Positions 42,918-53,181 of a stretch of 64,000 nt of DNA are shown here, piece after piece. The position numbers and the translations under genes are program-made. Source of the stretch: Clostridia bacterium (lineage in GTDB: Bacteria > Bacillota > Clostridia > Oscillospirales > CAG-272); NCBI GenBank assembly GCA_017623355.1, contig JAGAPG010000022.1, positions 1 to 64,000 of the forward strand. The letters are read 5' to 3'. How positions within the stretch are numbered: position 1 is the stretch's first letter; each line of letters opens with the position of its first letter. The notes below the pieces were generated by a model. That model made no database searches, was not told where the DNA came from, and saw only the letters and a program-made list of their open reading frames with translations.

Positions 42918-43805
42918 ATGTTTAAAAGTATGACCGCCTTTGCAAGAGCGAGGGAAACTGTAGGAAGCAAGGATATCACCGCAGAGATAAAATCGGTAAA
43001 TAACAGATATCTTGACTGTACGGTAAAGATCTCACGTATGTATAGTGCCCTTGAGGATAAGATAAAGCAGTACATTCAGGCAAACGGAGTATCGAGAGGA
43101 AAGGTAGAGATACATATAGGAGTTGATCTTCTTGAGCAAGAGGGTCTTACTATGAATCTTGATACAGCCTATGCAAAATCGTATATAGAGGCTCTTTATA
43201 AATTGCGTGACACCTTCGAGCTCAAGGACGATATCACCGTATGCAGAGTAGCACAGAATAAGGATATATTCAATGTTAAAAAGCCCGATGACGATATGGA
43301 AAGGGATTGGAACGATATCAAGACCGTTCTTGATAAGGCGCTTAGCGATTTTATAGAAAGAAGAAGAATTGAGGGCGAAAATCTTCTTAAGAATATAAGA
43401 GAGAAGATAGAGAATATAAAGGGGTATGTAAAGCTCATATCGGCAAATTCGGATAGGGATATGGCGGAGTATGCGAAAAAGCTCGAGGAAAGAATCCTTA
43501 AATTCCTCGGAGATAATTCTATTGAGATAGATAAGCAGAGAATACTTACCGAGGTAGCTATATTTGCTGACAAGATCGCTATAGATGAGGAGCTTGTGCG
43601 CCTTGACAGCCATTTCGGAGCATTTGAGGATATCGTAAAATCAAACGAGCCTGCGGGCAGGAAGCTTGATTTCTTACTTCAGGAAATGAACAGAGAAACG
43701 AACACCATTGGATCAAAGGCATCCAACGCCGATACCGCACATCTTGTGGTGAACATTAAAAACGAGCTTGAAAAAATAAGAGAGCAAATTCAAAATATAG
43801 AGTGA
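42918..43805 (+). CDS. yicC: YicC/YloC family endoribonuclease
   Basis: 295 residues. The opening MTAFARA and [16 protein letters not shown] are typical, as is the C-terminal [22 protein letters not shown]. Members have been shown to cleave RNA; the precise role here is not visible. It is the first gene of the conserved Firmicutes run with remA and gmk, exactly as in B. subtilis. Confidence 0.95.
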   Translation: MFKSMTAFARARETVGSKDITAEIKSVNNRYLDCTVKISRMYSALEDKIKQYIQANGVSRGKVEIHIGVDLLEQEGLTMNLDTAYAKSYIEALYKLRDTFELKDDITVCRVAQNKDIFNVKKPDDDMERDWNDIKTVLDKALSDFIERRRIEGENLLKNIREKIENIKGYVKLISANSDRDMAEYAKKLEERILKFLGDNSIEIDKQRILTEVAIFADKIAIDEELVRLDSHFGAFEDIVKSNEPAGRKLDFLLQEMNRETNTIGSKASNADTAHLVVNIKNELEKIREQIQNIE

Positions 43806-43809
43806 TATT

Positions 43810-44079
43810 ATGAAATTTATAAATATAGGAAACGGAAATATGGTCCTTGACCGAAGAGTTGTTGCGCTCATTTCTCCCGATTCTGCTCCCGCCAAAAGGA
43901 CAGTCGGAGAGGCTAAGGAAAACGGAAGAATAATTGACTGTACGAGTGGAAGAAGAACAAAAAGTGTTCTCATAACCGACTCCGATCACGTTATTTTATC
44001 ATCGCTTTCTCCCGAAAGAGTCGCAAACAGATTAAACGGTCTTGAGGATGACGATAATGGAGATGACGGAGATGAATAA
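43810..44079 (+). CDS. remA: RemA-like DUF370 DNA-binding protein
   Basis: 89 residues. The core [31 protein letters not shown] and [20 protein letters not shown] match the RemA family. In Bacillus RemA activates biofilm matrix and osmoprotection operons by binding DNA as an oligomer ring. In Clostridia it mostly serves as a gene-order marker. A short acidic tail ([11 protein letters not shown]) is added. gmk starts inside its 3' end. Confidence 0.93.
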   Translation: MKFINIGNGNMVLDRRVVALISPDSAPAKRTVGEAKENGRIIDCTSGRRTKSVLITDSDHVILSSLSPERVANRLNGLEDDDNGDDGDE

Positions 44080-44677
44080 GGGAATACTTTTTATAATTTC
44101 AGGTCCGGCAGGCAGCGGAAAGGGGACGGTCGTAAGGGAGCTGATATCATCGCATAGCGATATAAAGCTGTCGGTATCCGCAACGACAAGAAGCCCTCGT
44201 CCCGGAGAAGAAAACGGAGTTCATTATCATTTTATAACGAAGGATGAATTTGAACGGCGTATAAAAAACGGAGAAATACTTGAGTATACCACGTACTGCG
44301 AAAACTATTACGGTACGCCTCTTAAGGAGGTAAATGAAGCACTTGAGCGCGGAAATGATATCATCCTTGAGATAGAGGTCGACGGTGCTATGCAGGTTAA
44401 GAAAAAGATAGAGAATTCGGTAACGATAATGCTTACGCCGCCGGATTCTGTAACTCTTGAAAACCGCTTGCGCTCACGAGGAACGGAAACAGACGAGGTC
44501 ATAAAATGGCGTCTTGAGAGGGCAAAGGAGGAAATAAGGCTCTTGCCCGATTACGATTATTCCGTCATAAACGAGGACGGAATGAGCGACAAATGCGCAG
44601 AGCAGATATACGGAATAATCTGTGCTGAGCACAAAAGAACATTACATACAAGGGATATAATAAAAAAATTCATATAA
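44072..44677 (+). CDS. gmk: Guanylate kinase
   Basis: 201 residues; phosphorylates GMP to GDP. P-loop GPAGSGKGT, then [13 protein letters not shown] and [12 protein letters not shown], all diagnostic. Start choice: ATG 44072 gives the usual beginning ([11 protein letters not shown]) with GGAG nine bases upstream. It overlaps remA by eight bases, and in-frame ATGs at 44057 and 44063 are alternatives. Coupled to remA. Confidence 0.97.
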   Translation: MNKGILFIISGPAGSGKGTVVRELISSHSDIKLSVSATTRSPRPGEENGVHYHFITKDEFERRIKNGEILEYTTYCENYYGTPLKEVNEALERGNDIILEIEVDGAMQVKKKIENSVTIMLTPPDSVTLENRLRSRGTETDEVIKWRLERAKEEIRLLPDYDYSVINEDGMSDKCAEQIYGIICAEHKRTLHTRDIIKKFI

Positions 44678-44698
44678 AGAAAAACAAGGAGTAGAAAA

Positions 44699-45166
44699 AT
44701 GCTTTATCCACCTATTCAAGAATTATTAAAACTTTCAACAGATGACGAGGGAAATGAAAGACTCAATAAATATACTCTCGTTATGGCAACGGCAAAATGC
44801 GCTCGTATGATTACAAATCAATGCTTGAAGGAGCGCAAGGAGGCTGAAAAGCTCGGAATAGACAAAAAAGACAGAAGATATAAGAAGGAATACAGAGATG
44901 AAAAGGCTGTAAGAAGCGCCGTAAGAGAGCTTAACGCGAAGGAATACGATATTCTTTTCCCCGGAGACGAGGGATATGATGATGCGATCGTTGATGTTCG
45001 TAAGCTTGAAACGGAAATCGAGGAGCTTATAGCTGAAAAGAAGGAGAGATTCGACAAAGCATCGTTTAAGGCTGAGGAAATGACGACTGAGCTTATGAAT
45101 GCTACAGAGGAATACGAGGAAGACACCTCGGGATACGCTGTTTCGGACGAGCCGACAGAGATTTAA
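44699..45166 (+). CDS. rpoZ: RNA polymerase omega subunit, unusually large
   Basis: 155 residues where 65-90 is usual. MLYPPIQELLKLS and NKYTLVMATAKCARMI correspond to the canonical start and the AKRAR region (Arg replaced by Cys), and DEKAVRSAVRELNAKEYDI to the DEKPV end. Between them lies an insertion of about 20 charged residues (KEAEKLGIDKKDRRYKKEY), and about 65 acidic residues follow. Gene order between gmk and priA supports the identity. ATG 44699 follows AAGGAG. Confidence 0.85.
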   Translation: MLYPPIQELLKLSTDDEGNERLNKYTLVMATAKCARMITNQCLKERKEAEKLGIDKKDRRYKKEYRDEKAVRSAVRELNAKEYDILFPGDEGYDDAIVDVRKLETEIEELIAEKKERFDKASFKAEEMTTELMNATEEYEEDTSGYAVSDEPTEI

Positions 45167-45196
45167 AATAAAGCCATCGGCTGAAGGGGTGATAGT

Positions 45197-47683
45197 ATGT
45201 TAAACGAATGTGTACAAGTGCATATACTTGACGTGCCATATCACGCCGACAGAGCATATAGCTATTTTGTTCCGGAGCATCTTCGCGACGATATCAGAGA
45301 GGGAGCTGTCGTTATCGTTCCGTTTGGTAAGGCTGACAGACAAAAGCTTGCGATTGTGACGGAGGTATCCGATTCCTTTAATGAGGGCGGAAGCCTTAAG
45401 AGCATAATAGCTGTTATGAATGAATATATCTCTCTTGACAAGGAAATGATGGGACTTTGCGAATTTATGAGGTCCAATACACTTTGCACCTACGGAGACG
45501 CTGTTAAATGTATGCTTCCGACATCCGTGGTGTCAAAGGTCAGGGAGCTTTATACTCTTACTGAAAAAAGCGATCGCGCGCCAAAAGAAAATATGGATGA
45601 GCTTTTTGAATATTTAAGGCAAAATCCTGCGATTGATTCAAAAATGGTGAGAGAAAAATTTAAATCTTCGGAGCGCGATATTGCGTTTCTTTTGAAGAAT
45701 AAATACATCAAAAAAGATATCGTCATAGATGAAAGGGATGCTTCAAAGTATGAAAACGTTATATCCTTAGATATAAGCGTTTCAGAGGCTCTTTCAATAT
45801 GCGATTCAAAAAAATTAAGGAGCGAACGGCACAAGGAGATAATAAGACTTCTTTGTGAATATCCGTCGCTTACCGATAAGGAAATATACGAAAGAACGGG
45901 AGCGCAAAGAGCGCAAATAAATGCTCTATGTGAAAAGGGACTTGTAAGAATAGATAAGCTTCCTGTTATGAGAGATAAATATCTTTCCTATAAAACGGAA
46001 AGAGAGGAGCTTGTGTTGAGCAAGGAGCAGGAACGCGCTTTTGAAGAATTAAAGAGTCTTTACAAGGATGACGTGCCACGCGCCGCGCTTCTTTACGGAG
46101 TTACCGGCAGCGGCAAGACCAGCGTTATGAAAAAAATGATAGACGAGGTCATAGCCGACGGGAAAAGCGTTATAATATTAGTTCCCGAAATATCTCTTAC
46201 ACCGCAAACCGTGTCTGTATTTTGCGGATATTACGGTGACAGAGTCGCCGTGATACATTCAAATCTTTCGTCAGGCGAAAGATTTGATTCTTATAAAAAG
46301 ATAAAGGACTCCAAGGTAGATATCGTGATAGGCACGCGCTCTGCGGTGTTTGCGCCTCTTGAAAATCTCGGTATGATAATAATTGATGAGGAGCAGGAGC
46401 ATACCTACAAATCCGAAACAAGTCCAAAATATCTTGCTCACGATATAGCAAGATACCGTTGCGCGCAAAATAATGCATTGATGCTGCTTGCATCCGCGAC
46501 ACCGTCACTCACGTCTTACTATAAAGCTATGAGTGGAAAATATTCGCTTGTTAAGCTTTCTGAAAGATATGGCGGAGCAACGCTTCCTTACGTTATAATA
46601 ACGGATATGCGCAGAGAACGCGCACTCGGGAATATGAGCCCTGTAGGCAATAAGCTTGCCGGATTGCTTTCGAGCGCATTAAATGATAAAAAGCAATCGA
46701 TACTGTTTTTGAACAGGCGTGGATATCATAGCTCAATAGGCTGTCAAAGCTGCGGAAAAACGATAGAATGTCCGCATTGCTCCGTTGCGCTTACATATCA
46801 CGCGTACAGAAAAATAGACAAAGAAATAAACGCAGAAAACGCATATGAAATAATGAGCAAAAGCGGAGTCTTAAGATGTCATTATTGCGGATATCAGACA
46901 AGAGTGCCCGAAAAATGCCCATCCTGCAGGGAAGGACATTTTGATTATATCGGAATAGGCACGCAAAAGCTTGAGAACGACATTTCCGCTATGCTTGATG
47001 GGTGCCGCACTCTTCGTATGGACGCTGATACTACTAATACGAAATCATCGTATGAGGGTATTCTCGGTGCGTTTTTGAATAATGAGGCAGATATTTTGAT
47101 AGGCACACAGATGGTAACTAAGGGACATAATTTCCCAAAGGTCACCGTTGTCGGAGTAATACTTGCTGATGCTATGCTCTATACAAGCGACTACCGCGCA
47201 TCAGAGCGTACCTTTTCTATGCTTACTCAGGTTATAGGCAGAGCAGGCAGAGCAAGGGATAAGGGAATAGCCGTTATTCAGACCAATTCTCCAAACGAGC
47301 CTACTATACAGTTCGCGGCAGAGCAAAATTATGATGCGTTTTATAAAAACGAGATACAAATAAGAAAATCATATCTTTTCCCACCGTTTTGCGATCTTGC
47401 AGTTCTTACCGCATCAAGCGAAAGCGAAAGAGATGTAAATGAGTGTATGAACGGCGTTATGGAAATGATAAAAAAATATTTTAATAAGGACCTTGCAGCT
47501 ATCGTATACGGACCGTTTGAAGCACCGATATATAAGGCTCAGGGAAGATACAGAAAAAGAATAATAGTCAAATGCAAGCTTACAAGAGAGCTTAGAGATA
47601 TATTTGGAAGGATTCTTTGTGAAAGCGCAAGGGGCTTTGATAAAAGTCGGCTTTCAATAGATTTCAATCCGTCAACACTTTAA
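45197..47683 (+). CDS. priA: Primosomal protein N' (PriA replication restart helicase)
   Basis: 828 residues. It restarts stalled replication forks. An N-terminal DNA-binding region is followed by the helicase with Walker A YGVTGSGKTS, IIDEEQEHTYK and ASATPS. Zinc-binding Cys pairs lie between helicase lobes (CQSC, CPHC, CHYC, CPSC), then the second lobe GTQMVTKGHNFPKV and QVIGRAGRA. All motifs are intact. ATG 45197 follows AAGGGG. Confidence 0.98.
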   Translation: MLNECVQVHILDVPYHADRAYSYFVPEHLRDDIREGAVVIVPFGKADRQKLAIVTEVSDSFNEGGSLKSIIAVMNEYISLDKEMMGLCEFMRSNTLCTYGDAVKCMLPTSVVSKVRELYTLTEKSDRAPKENMDELFEYLRQNPAIDSKMVREKFKSSERDIAFLLKNKYIKKDIVIDERDASKYENVISLDISVSEALSICDSKKLRSERHKEIIRLLCEYPSLTDKEIYERTGAQRAQINALCEKGLVRIDKLPVMRDKYLSYKTEREELVLSKEQERAFEELKSLYKDDVPRAALLYGVTGSGKTSVMKKMIDEVIADGKSVIILVPEISLTPQTVSVFCGYYGDRVAVIHSNLSSGERFDSYKKIKDSKVDIVIGTRSAVFAPLENLGMIIIDEEQEHTYKSETSPKYLAHDIARYRCAQNNALMLLASATPSLTSYYKAMSGKYSLVKLSERYGGATLPYVIITDMRRERALGNMSPVGNKLAGLLSSALNDKKQSILFLNRRGYHSSIGCQSCGKTIECPHCSVALTYHAYRKIDKEINAENAYEIMSKSGVLRCHYCGYQTRVPEKCPSCREGHFDYIGIGTQKLENDISAMLDGCRTLRMDADTTNTKSSYEGILGAFLNNEADILIGTQMVTKGHNFPKVTVVGVILADAMLYTSDYRASERTFSMLTQVIGRAGRARDKGIAVIQTNSPNEPTIQFAAEQNYDAFYKNEIQIRKSYLFPPFCDLAVLTASSESERDVNECMNGVMEMIKKYFNKDLAAIVYGPFEAPIYKAQGRYRKRIIVKCKLTRELRDIFGRILCESARGFDKSRLSIDFNPSTL

Positions 47684-47699
47684 AAGATTAGGAGAAGCT

Positions 47700-48173
47700 A
47701 TGGCAATACTTAAAATAGTTACCGAGGATGCAAACGAGGAATTTTTGAGAAAAAAGAGCCGAGAGGTAACGGAGATAACACCAAGAATAAATACTCTTAT
47801 AGATGATATGATAGAAACCATGCGCCACGCAAATGGCTGCGGACTTGCGGCTGTACAGATCGGCGTTTTACGTAGGATTGTTGTTATAGAAACAGAGGAT
47901 GACGGGCTTTTCGTCTTTATAAATCCCGAAATCATCGCAAAGGCGGGAGAGCAGGAGAGCGCAGAGGGTTGCCTTTCGCTTCCTGGAAAATGGGGACTTA
48001 CAAAGCGTCCGATGTATGTAACCGTACGCGCTCTTGACCGTAACGGCAAAAAAATAGAAGTAAGAGGAGAGGGACTTTTGGCAAAGGCGATGTGCCATGA
48101 GCTTGATCATCTTGACGGAATTTTGTATACAGATAAAACGATTCGTATGCTTAAGGAAGAGGAGCTGCAATGA
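47700..48173 (+). CDS. def: Peptide deformylase
   Basis: 157 residues. It removes the formyl group from new proteins. All three motifs are present: GCGLAAVQ, EGCLSLPG with the metal Cys, and CHELDHLDG with the two metal His and catalytic Glu. AGGAG precedes ATG 47700. Its stop overlaps fmt by four bases, pairing formylation and deformylation genes. Confidence 0.98.
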   Translation: MAILKIVTEDANEEFLRKKSREVTEITPRINTLIDDMIETMRHANGCGLAAVQIGVLRRIVVIETEDDGLFVFINPEIIAKAGEQESAEGCLSLPGKWGLTKRPMYVTVRALDRNGKKIEVRGEGLLAKAMCHELDHLDGILYTDKTIRMLKEEELQ

Positions 48174-49096
48174 GAATACTTTTTATGGGCACACCCGATT
48201 TTGCAAGGATGAATCTTCAGGCTATCTATGAAAGCGGAGAGGATATAGTCGGAGTTGTAACGACTCCCGATAAGCCAAAGGGCAGAGGAATGGTTATGAC
48301 GCTAAGCGACGTAAAAAAATACGCGCTTGAAAAGGGGCTTAAGGTATATCAGCCTGCAACGCTCAAGGACGGAGCGTTTGAAGAAACGTTAAAGGAGCTT
48401 GATCCTGAGCTTATAGTCGTTGTCGCATATGGCAGAATATTACCGAAATACGTTCTTGAATATCCCAAGCATCGCTGTATAAATGCGCACGCATCCATAC
48501 TTCCGAAATATCGCGGAGCAGCACCTATTCAACGCGCTATAATAGATGGTGAAAAAAAGACCGGCGTGAGCATAATACGTATGGATGAGGGTATTGATAC
48601 GGGTGATGTTATTGTTGTCAAGGAAGTGACTATTGAAAAGGACGACAATTTTGAAAGTGTTCACGATAAGCTTGCTGTGGCAGGCAGTGAGGGTATCTTA
48701 GAAGCAATAAAGCTTTTCAAGGAAGAAAAAGCCACATACACGAAGCAAAGCGACGACTTCACCTACGCCGAGAAAATAACGAAGGATGATTGCTGTCTGG
48801 ATTTTAATGCTTCGGCAGAAAAAATACACGATAGAATAAGAGGTCTTAGCCCTATTCCGCTTGCATTTACCAAAACGGCAAATGGCAAGATAATGAAGAT
48901 AGTAAAAGCGCATATTTCCGAAAAAAATACCGACGGAAAAATAGGAGAGGTAATATCGCTTGACGGCGCGATTCACGTGAAATGTCAAAGCGGATCTATT
49001 GCTCTTGATATAATAGTTCCCGAGGGAAAGGGAAAAATGAATGCGCGTGATTATATAAACGGACGAAAAATAGCGGTAGGAGATATTTTAGGCTGA
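48170..49096 (+). CDS. fmt: Methionyl-tRNA formyltransferase
   Basis: 308 residues. It formylates initiator Met-tRNA. FMGTPDFA at the start, the folate-site HASILPKYRGAAPIQ with catalytic His, and the C-terminal tRNA-binding domain are present. ATG overlaps def by four bases. Confidence 0.98.
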   Translation: MRILFMGTPDFARMNLQAIYESGEDIVGVVTTPDKPKGRGMVMTLSDVKKYALEKGLKVYQPATLKDGAFEETLKELDPELIVVVAYGRILPKYVLEYPKHRCINAHASILPKYRGAAPIQRAIIDGEKKTGVSIIRMDEGIDTGDVIVVKEVTIEKDDNFESVHDKLAVAGSEGILEAIKLFKEEKATYTKQSDDFTYAEKITKDDCCLDFNASAEKIHDRIRGLSPIPLAFTKTANGKIMKIVKAHISEKNTDGKIGEVISLDGAIHVKCQSGSIALDIIVPEGKGKMNARDYINGRKIAVGDILG

Positions 49097-49108
49097 TAAG
49101 GAGAAAAT

Positions 49109-50410
49109 ATGGATAATCCGAGAAAAATGGCACTTAACTCGCTAATCAAGTCGGAGAGCGTATCAAGCTTTTCAAATATAGAGATAAATTCCGCCTTGTC
49201 AAGAGCCGATCTTGAAAAGAACGACGCAGCTCTTTATACAGCTCTTTATATGGGCGTTACGGAGAGACTTTTAACGCTTGACCATATTATATCCGCTTAT
49301 TCAAAAGTTCCTATCGAAAAAATAGATATAGAAGCCAAAAATGCGATACGTCTCGGGCTGTATCAGCTTTGCTTTATGGATAAGATACCTGATTATTCAG
49401 CTGTTTCCGAAACTGTTGAGCTTTGTCCTAAAAGATCAAAGGGCTTTGTGAACGCGATACTCAGAGGCTTTATAAGAAATAATAAGGAAATTCCTTATCC
49501 CGAGGATAAATGGAAAGCAATTTCTGTTAAAACGTCGATCCCTGTGGCTGTTTTAGATATATTTAAAGATTCATACGGTGAGGATACTGCTGAAAAAATA
49601 GCGCTTTCCGCCACCTTCAGGGGCGGAATATCGTTGCGCGTGAATACCTTAAAGAAAACGCCCGATGAAATAATTAAGATACTTACTGGTATCGGGGCAC
49701 AATGCAGTGTAGATAAATACAGCTCCGATATAATAAAAACCAATGCAACAGTAGCTCAAATAAAGGAGCTTATCGATACAGGGTGCGTGTTTGTTCAGGA
49801 TACAGCATCCAGACTTACAACTAAAATAATTAACGCCTCGGCTGGCGAAAGGATTCTTGACGCCTGTGCTTGCCCCGGAGGAAAAAGCTTTTCCCTTGCT
49901 ATTGATATGAATAACGAGGGCGAGATCATATCTTGCGATCTTCACAAAAACAAGCTTTCTCTTGTTAAAAACGGCGCTAAGCGACTCGGTATAGATATTA
50001 TAAAAACCAAGGAACAAAACGGAAAAGAGCCCGTTAATGAATGGAAAGACTCTTTTGATAAGGTGCTTTGCGATGTGCCCTGCTCGGGACTTGGAGTAAT
50101 ATCAAAGAAGCCTGATATAAAATATAAACCTGTCAACGCTATATACGCGTTGCCTCAGATACAATACTCAATTTTGCAAAATTGCTCGAAATATGTAAAA
50201 ATAGGTGCAGAGCTTATATATTCCACCTGCACCTTGAACAAAAAAGAAAACGAGGACGTTGTCCGCGCATTTCTTGAAAGCAACACAGGCTTTTCCTCTG
50301 TTGAATTTGATGTTGACGGTATAACGTCACATGGGGGGATGTATACGTTTTTCCCACATATAAATTCCACAGATGGATTTTTTGTCGCTAAAATGAAAAG
50401 GGTTAAATAA
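49109..50410 (+). CDS. rsmB: 16S rRNA m5C967 methyltransferase RsmB
   Basis: 433 residues. An N-terminal NusB-like domain (RKMALNSLIKSESVSSFSN, ALYMGVTERLLTLDHII) is followed by a SAM methyltransferase (ILDACACPGGKSFSLA). Both catalytic Cys are visible (DVPCSGLGV and STCTLNKKENE). AAGGAG precedes ATG 49109. Its stop overlaps rlmN by one base. Confidence 0.97.
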   Translation: MDNPRKMALNSLIKSESVSSFSNIEINSALSRADLEKNDAALYTALYMGVTERLLTLDHIISAYSKVPIEKIDIEAKNAIRLGLYQLCFMDKIPDYSAVSETVELCPKRSKGFVNAILRGFIRNNKEIPYPEDKWKAISVKTSIPVAVLDIFKDSYGEDTAEKIALSATFRGGISLRVNTLKKTPDEIIKILTGIGAQCSVDKYSSDIIKTNATVAQIKELIDTGCVFVQDTASRLTTKIINASAGERILDACACPGGKSFSLAIDMNNEGEIISCDLHKNKLSLVKNGAKRLGIDIIKTKEQNGKEPVNEWKDSFDKVLCDVPCSGLGVISKKPDIKYKPVNAIYALPQIQYSILQNCSKYVKIGAELIYSTCTLNKKENEDVVRAFLESNTGFSSVEFDVDGITSHGGMYTFFPHINSTDGFFVAKMKRVK

Positions 50411-51438
50411 TGAAATATGATATATTATCAATGACACTTCCCGAGCTTGAAGAGCTTATTGTCAGTCTTGGTGAGCCAAAATTCCGTGCGAAGCAAATAT
50501 ACGGTTGGATAACCAAGGGTGCGTGGGGAGAAAAAATGCGTAACATTCCAAAGACTTTGATAGAAAAGCTTGAGGATGTGTGCGAATTTAGGCTTCCAAG
50601 GGTTAAAATGAAGCTTGAATCAAGGCTTGATCCTACAATAAAATATCTTTTCGAGCTTATCGACGGAGAGTGTATTGAAAGCGTATTTATGGAATACGAG
50701 CACGGTAATACTCTCTGTATATCGTCGCAGGTCGGATGTCGCATGGGATGTAAGTTTTGCGCCTCCACGTTACTTGGCAGAGTAAGAGATCTTACTCCGT
50801 CAGAAATGCTTGGACAAATAATTGCTGCGGAGCTTGATACGGGAAAAAGAATATCAAACGTAGTTATGATGGGAATAGGAGAGCCGCTTGATAACTACGC
50901 CAATACGGTTAAATTTTTGCATCTTGTAAGCTCACCCGATTCTCTTAATATAGGATTAAGACATATTTCCGTTTCTACCTGCGGACTTGTAGATAGGATA
51001 TATGATCTTGCAAATGAGGATATGCCGATAACGCTGTCGATATCGCTCCATGCATATGATGATGAAACTCGCTCGTCTATAATGCCGATCAACAATAAGT
51101 ACAGCATAGAGGAGCTTCTTTGCGCGTGTGAAAAATATTATGAAAAAACGGGCAGAAGGATATCCTTTGAATATACTCTTATAGCCGATAAAAACGATAC
51201 CGAGGAAGGCGCGTATATGCTTGCCAAGGTATTGAAAAAATATATAAGATCCACACCTCATGTCAATCTTATACCTCTTAACGAGGTCGAGGAAACGAGG
51301 ATGTATACATCTAAAAACGTAAATAAATTTAAGAACAAGCTGATCTCACTCGGAATAAATGCAACGGTACGCCGCAAGCTCGGCTCTGATATAAACGCAT
51401 CGTGCGGACAGCTAAGACGACAATCTCAAAAGGAGTAA
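50410..51438 (+). CDS. rlmN: Dual-specificity 23S rRNA/tRNA adenine-C2 methyltransferase RlmN
   Basis: 342 residues, radical SAM enzyme. The CxxxCxxC cluster motif is CRMGCKFC, and the methyl-carrying Cys near the C-terminus lies in NASCGQLRR. GIGEPLDNY and RHISVSTCGLV are family text. It modifies A2503 of 23S rRNA. The start overlaps the rsmB stop (TAATG). Confidence 0.98.
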   Translation: MKYDILSMTLPELEELIVSLGEPKFRAKQIYGWITKGAWGEKMRNIPKTLIEKLEDVCEFRLPRVKMKLESRLDPTIKYLFELIDGECIESVFMEYEHGNTLCISSQVGCRMGCKFCASTLLGRVRDLTPSEMLGQIIAAELDTGKRISNVVMMGIGEPLDNYANTVKFLHLVSSPDSLNIGLRHISVSTCGLVDRIYDLANEDMPITLSISLHAYDDETRSSIMPINNKYSIEELLCACEKYYEKTGRRISFEYTLIADKNDTEEGAYMLAKVLKKYIRSTPHVNLIPLNEVEETRMYTSKNVNKFKNKLISLGINATVRRKLGSDINASCGQLRRQSQKE

Positions 51439-51441
51439 TAT

Positions 51442-52215
51442 ATGATTTGTTCTGGAAATACCGATATAGGAATGAAAAGAGACTCTAATCAGGACACCTT
51501 CATTCTTAAGACATATTCCGAAAAAACCTGTCTTTGTGTAGTTTGTGACGGTATGGGAGGAGCTAAGGGCGGAAAGGAAGCCTCAAAAATAGCAGCCGAA
51601 AAATTCGTTTCGGTGATGGATGATTTTATCTCTCCGTACATAGGACGAAAGGACAGAAATCTTCATTCAAACGATATAAAGGAAGCGCTTCTTGATGCGG
51701 TGGATCAGGCGAATAACGCGGTATATCAATATGCTCAGGATCATTCAAGCATGAAGGGAATGGGTACGACGCTTGTAGCCGCGCTCATTATCAACAGAAC
51801 TGTTTTCTCTGTAAACGTTGGCGATAGCCGTATGTATTTTATGAAGGGTTCAAAGATAAAGCAGATAACAAAGGATCATTCATACCTTCAATATCTTCTT
51901 GATATGGGACAGATAAGCGAAAAGGATGCATTGAATTTTCCAAATAAAAACGTTATTACAAGAGCAGTCGGAACAGAAATAAGCGTAAGAGCTGATTTTA
52001 TAAAGGAAAGCGTATCCGACGGAGCGTACATAATGCTTTGTACGGACGGACTTACAAATTTTGTTGATAACGAGCTGATAAGAAGTATAGTCGTTGACGA
52101 AACGAGCAAGGGCCTTGATCAGATAAAGCTTTCGCTCGTTGTAAGAAGACTTATAGATACTGCAAACAAAAACGGCGGAGCAGATAATATAACAGCCGCT
52201 ATAATAAAGCTTTAA
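51442..52215 (+). CDS. prpC: PP2C-type serine/threonine phosphatase (PrpC/Stp)
   Basis: 257 residues. Metal-binding Asp motifs: DGMGGAKGG, GDSRMYFM, CTDGLTNFVD and GGADNITAAI. It opposes the kinase encoded next, a pairing conserved in Firmicutes. AAGGAG lies just before ATG 51442. Confidence 0.96.
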   Translation: MICSGNTDIGMKRDSNQDTFILKTYSEKTCLCVVCDGMGGAKGGKEASKIAAEKFVSVMDDFISPYIGRKDRNLHSNDIKEALLDAVDQANNAVYQYAQDHSSMKGMGTTLVAALIINRTVFSVNVGDSRMYFMKGSKIKQITKDHSYLQYLLDMGQISEKDALNFPNKNVITRAVGTEISVRADFIKESVSDGAYIMLCTDGLTNFVDNELIRSIVVDETSKGLDQIKLSLVVRRLIDTANKNGGADNITAAIIKL

Positions 52216-52227
52216 GGAGGGATCGAG

Positions 52228-53181
52228 ATGGAAAAAGCAAAGGATCTTCGCGAGAAATATGAACAACTCGAGGGAACTACCTTAGGTGATAGATACGTAA
52301 TAGAAAAGCTTATAGGAATAGGCGGAATGGCAGTAGTATTCCGTGCAAGAGATACATATATAAACGATAATACCGTAGCAGTTAAGATGCTTAAGTCCGA
52401 TATCGCGTGCGATACCGTGATGGTAAAGCGCTTCAAAAACGAATCGAGAGCAGAGCTTATGCTAAAGCATCCTAATATAGTTACCGTACACGATGTTTCG
52501 GTTAAGGGCGATCTTAAATATATGGTAATGGAGTACGTTTCGGGAATAACGCTTAAAAAATATTTGAAGGCTAAGGAGGGACCTCTTTCCTTCGACGAGA
52601 TAATGAGCTACAGCATACAGATATTGAAGGCTCTTAAGGTGGCTCATGAGAATAATATAATACATAGAGATATAAAGCCGCAAAACGTAATGGTGCTTAA
52701 AAACGGACTCATAAAGGTGATGGATTTCGGAATTGCAAAGCTTCCGAATGCCGAAACTGTAACTATGACCGATAAGGCTATAGGAACGGTATATTATATG
52801 AGTCCTGAGCAGGCAAGCGGAAAGGAAATAGATCCGAGAAGCGATATATATTCGCTCGGAGCAATGCTTTATGAGCTTTCGACCGGACAGCTTCCGTTCA
52901 AGGGAGATAGTCCTGTGTCCGTTGTTTTGAAGCAAATAAATGAAAAACCCGTAGCGCCAAGAGAGATAAATCCCGATATTCCCATCGGACTTGAGCAGAT
53001 AATACTTTGCGCCATGAGTAAAAAGCCGACTGACAGATTTGAAAATGCAGAAAAGATGCTTTCGTATATGAAGCAGCTTCAGAAAAACAAGAAGATAAAA
53101 TTTGATCAGCTTCCGTGCAGAAGCGCATTGTCTAATTTCATGGCATCAGTACGCAGAGTGTTTAAAGGACACAACAAATGA
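52228..53181 (+). CDS. prkC: PrkC-like serine/threonine kinase lacking membrane and PASTA parts
   Basis: 317 residues. The kinase domain is complete: GIGGMAVVF loop, AVKMLKS Lys, IIHRDIKPQNVM catalytic loop, VMDFGIAK, and GTVYYMSPEQ activation segment. After the kinase there are only about 35 basic residues. Canonical PrkC/Stk1 continues with a transmembrane helix and several extracellular PASTA repeats that sense muropeptides; these are missing, and no frameshifted remnant is seen because rsgA overlaps the stop by four bases. It is therefore cytosolic. Gene order identifies it as the PrkC orthologue. Confidence 0.9.
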   Translation: MEKAKDLREKYEQLEGTTLGDRYVIEKLIGIGGMAVVFRARDTYINDNTVAVKMLKSDIACDTVMVKRFKNESRAELMLKHPNIVTVHDVSVKGDLKYMVMEYVSGITLKKYLKAKEGPLSFDEIMSYSIQILKALKVAHENNIIHRDIKPQNVMVLKNGLIKVMDFGIAKLPNAETVTMTDKAIGTVYYMSPEQASGKEIDPRSDIYSLGAMLYELSTGQLPFKGDSPVSVVLKQINEKPVAPREINPDIPIGLEQIILCAMSKKPTDRFENAEKMLSYMKQLQKNKKIKFDQLPCRSALSNFMASVRRVFKGHNK

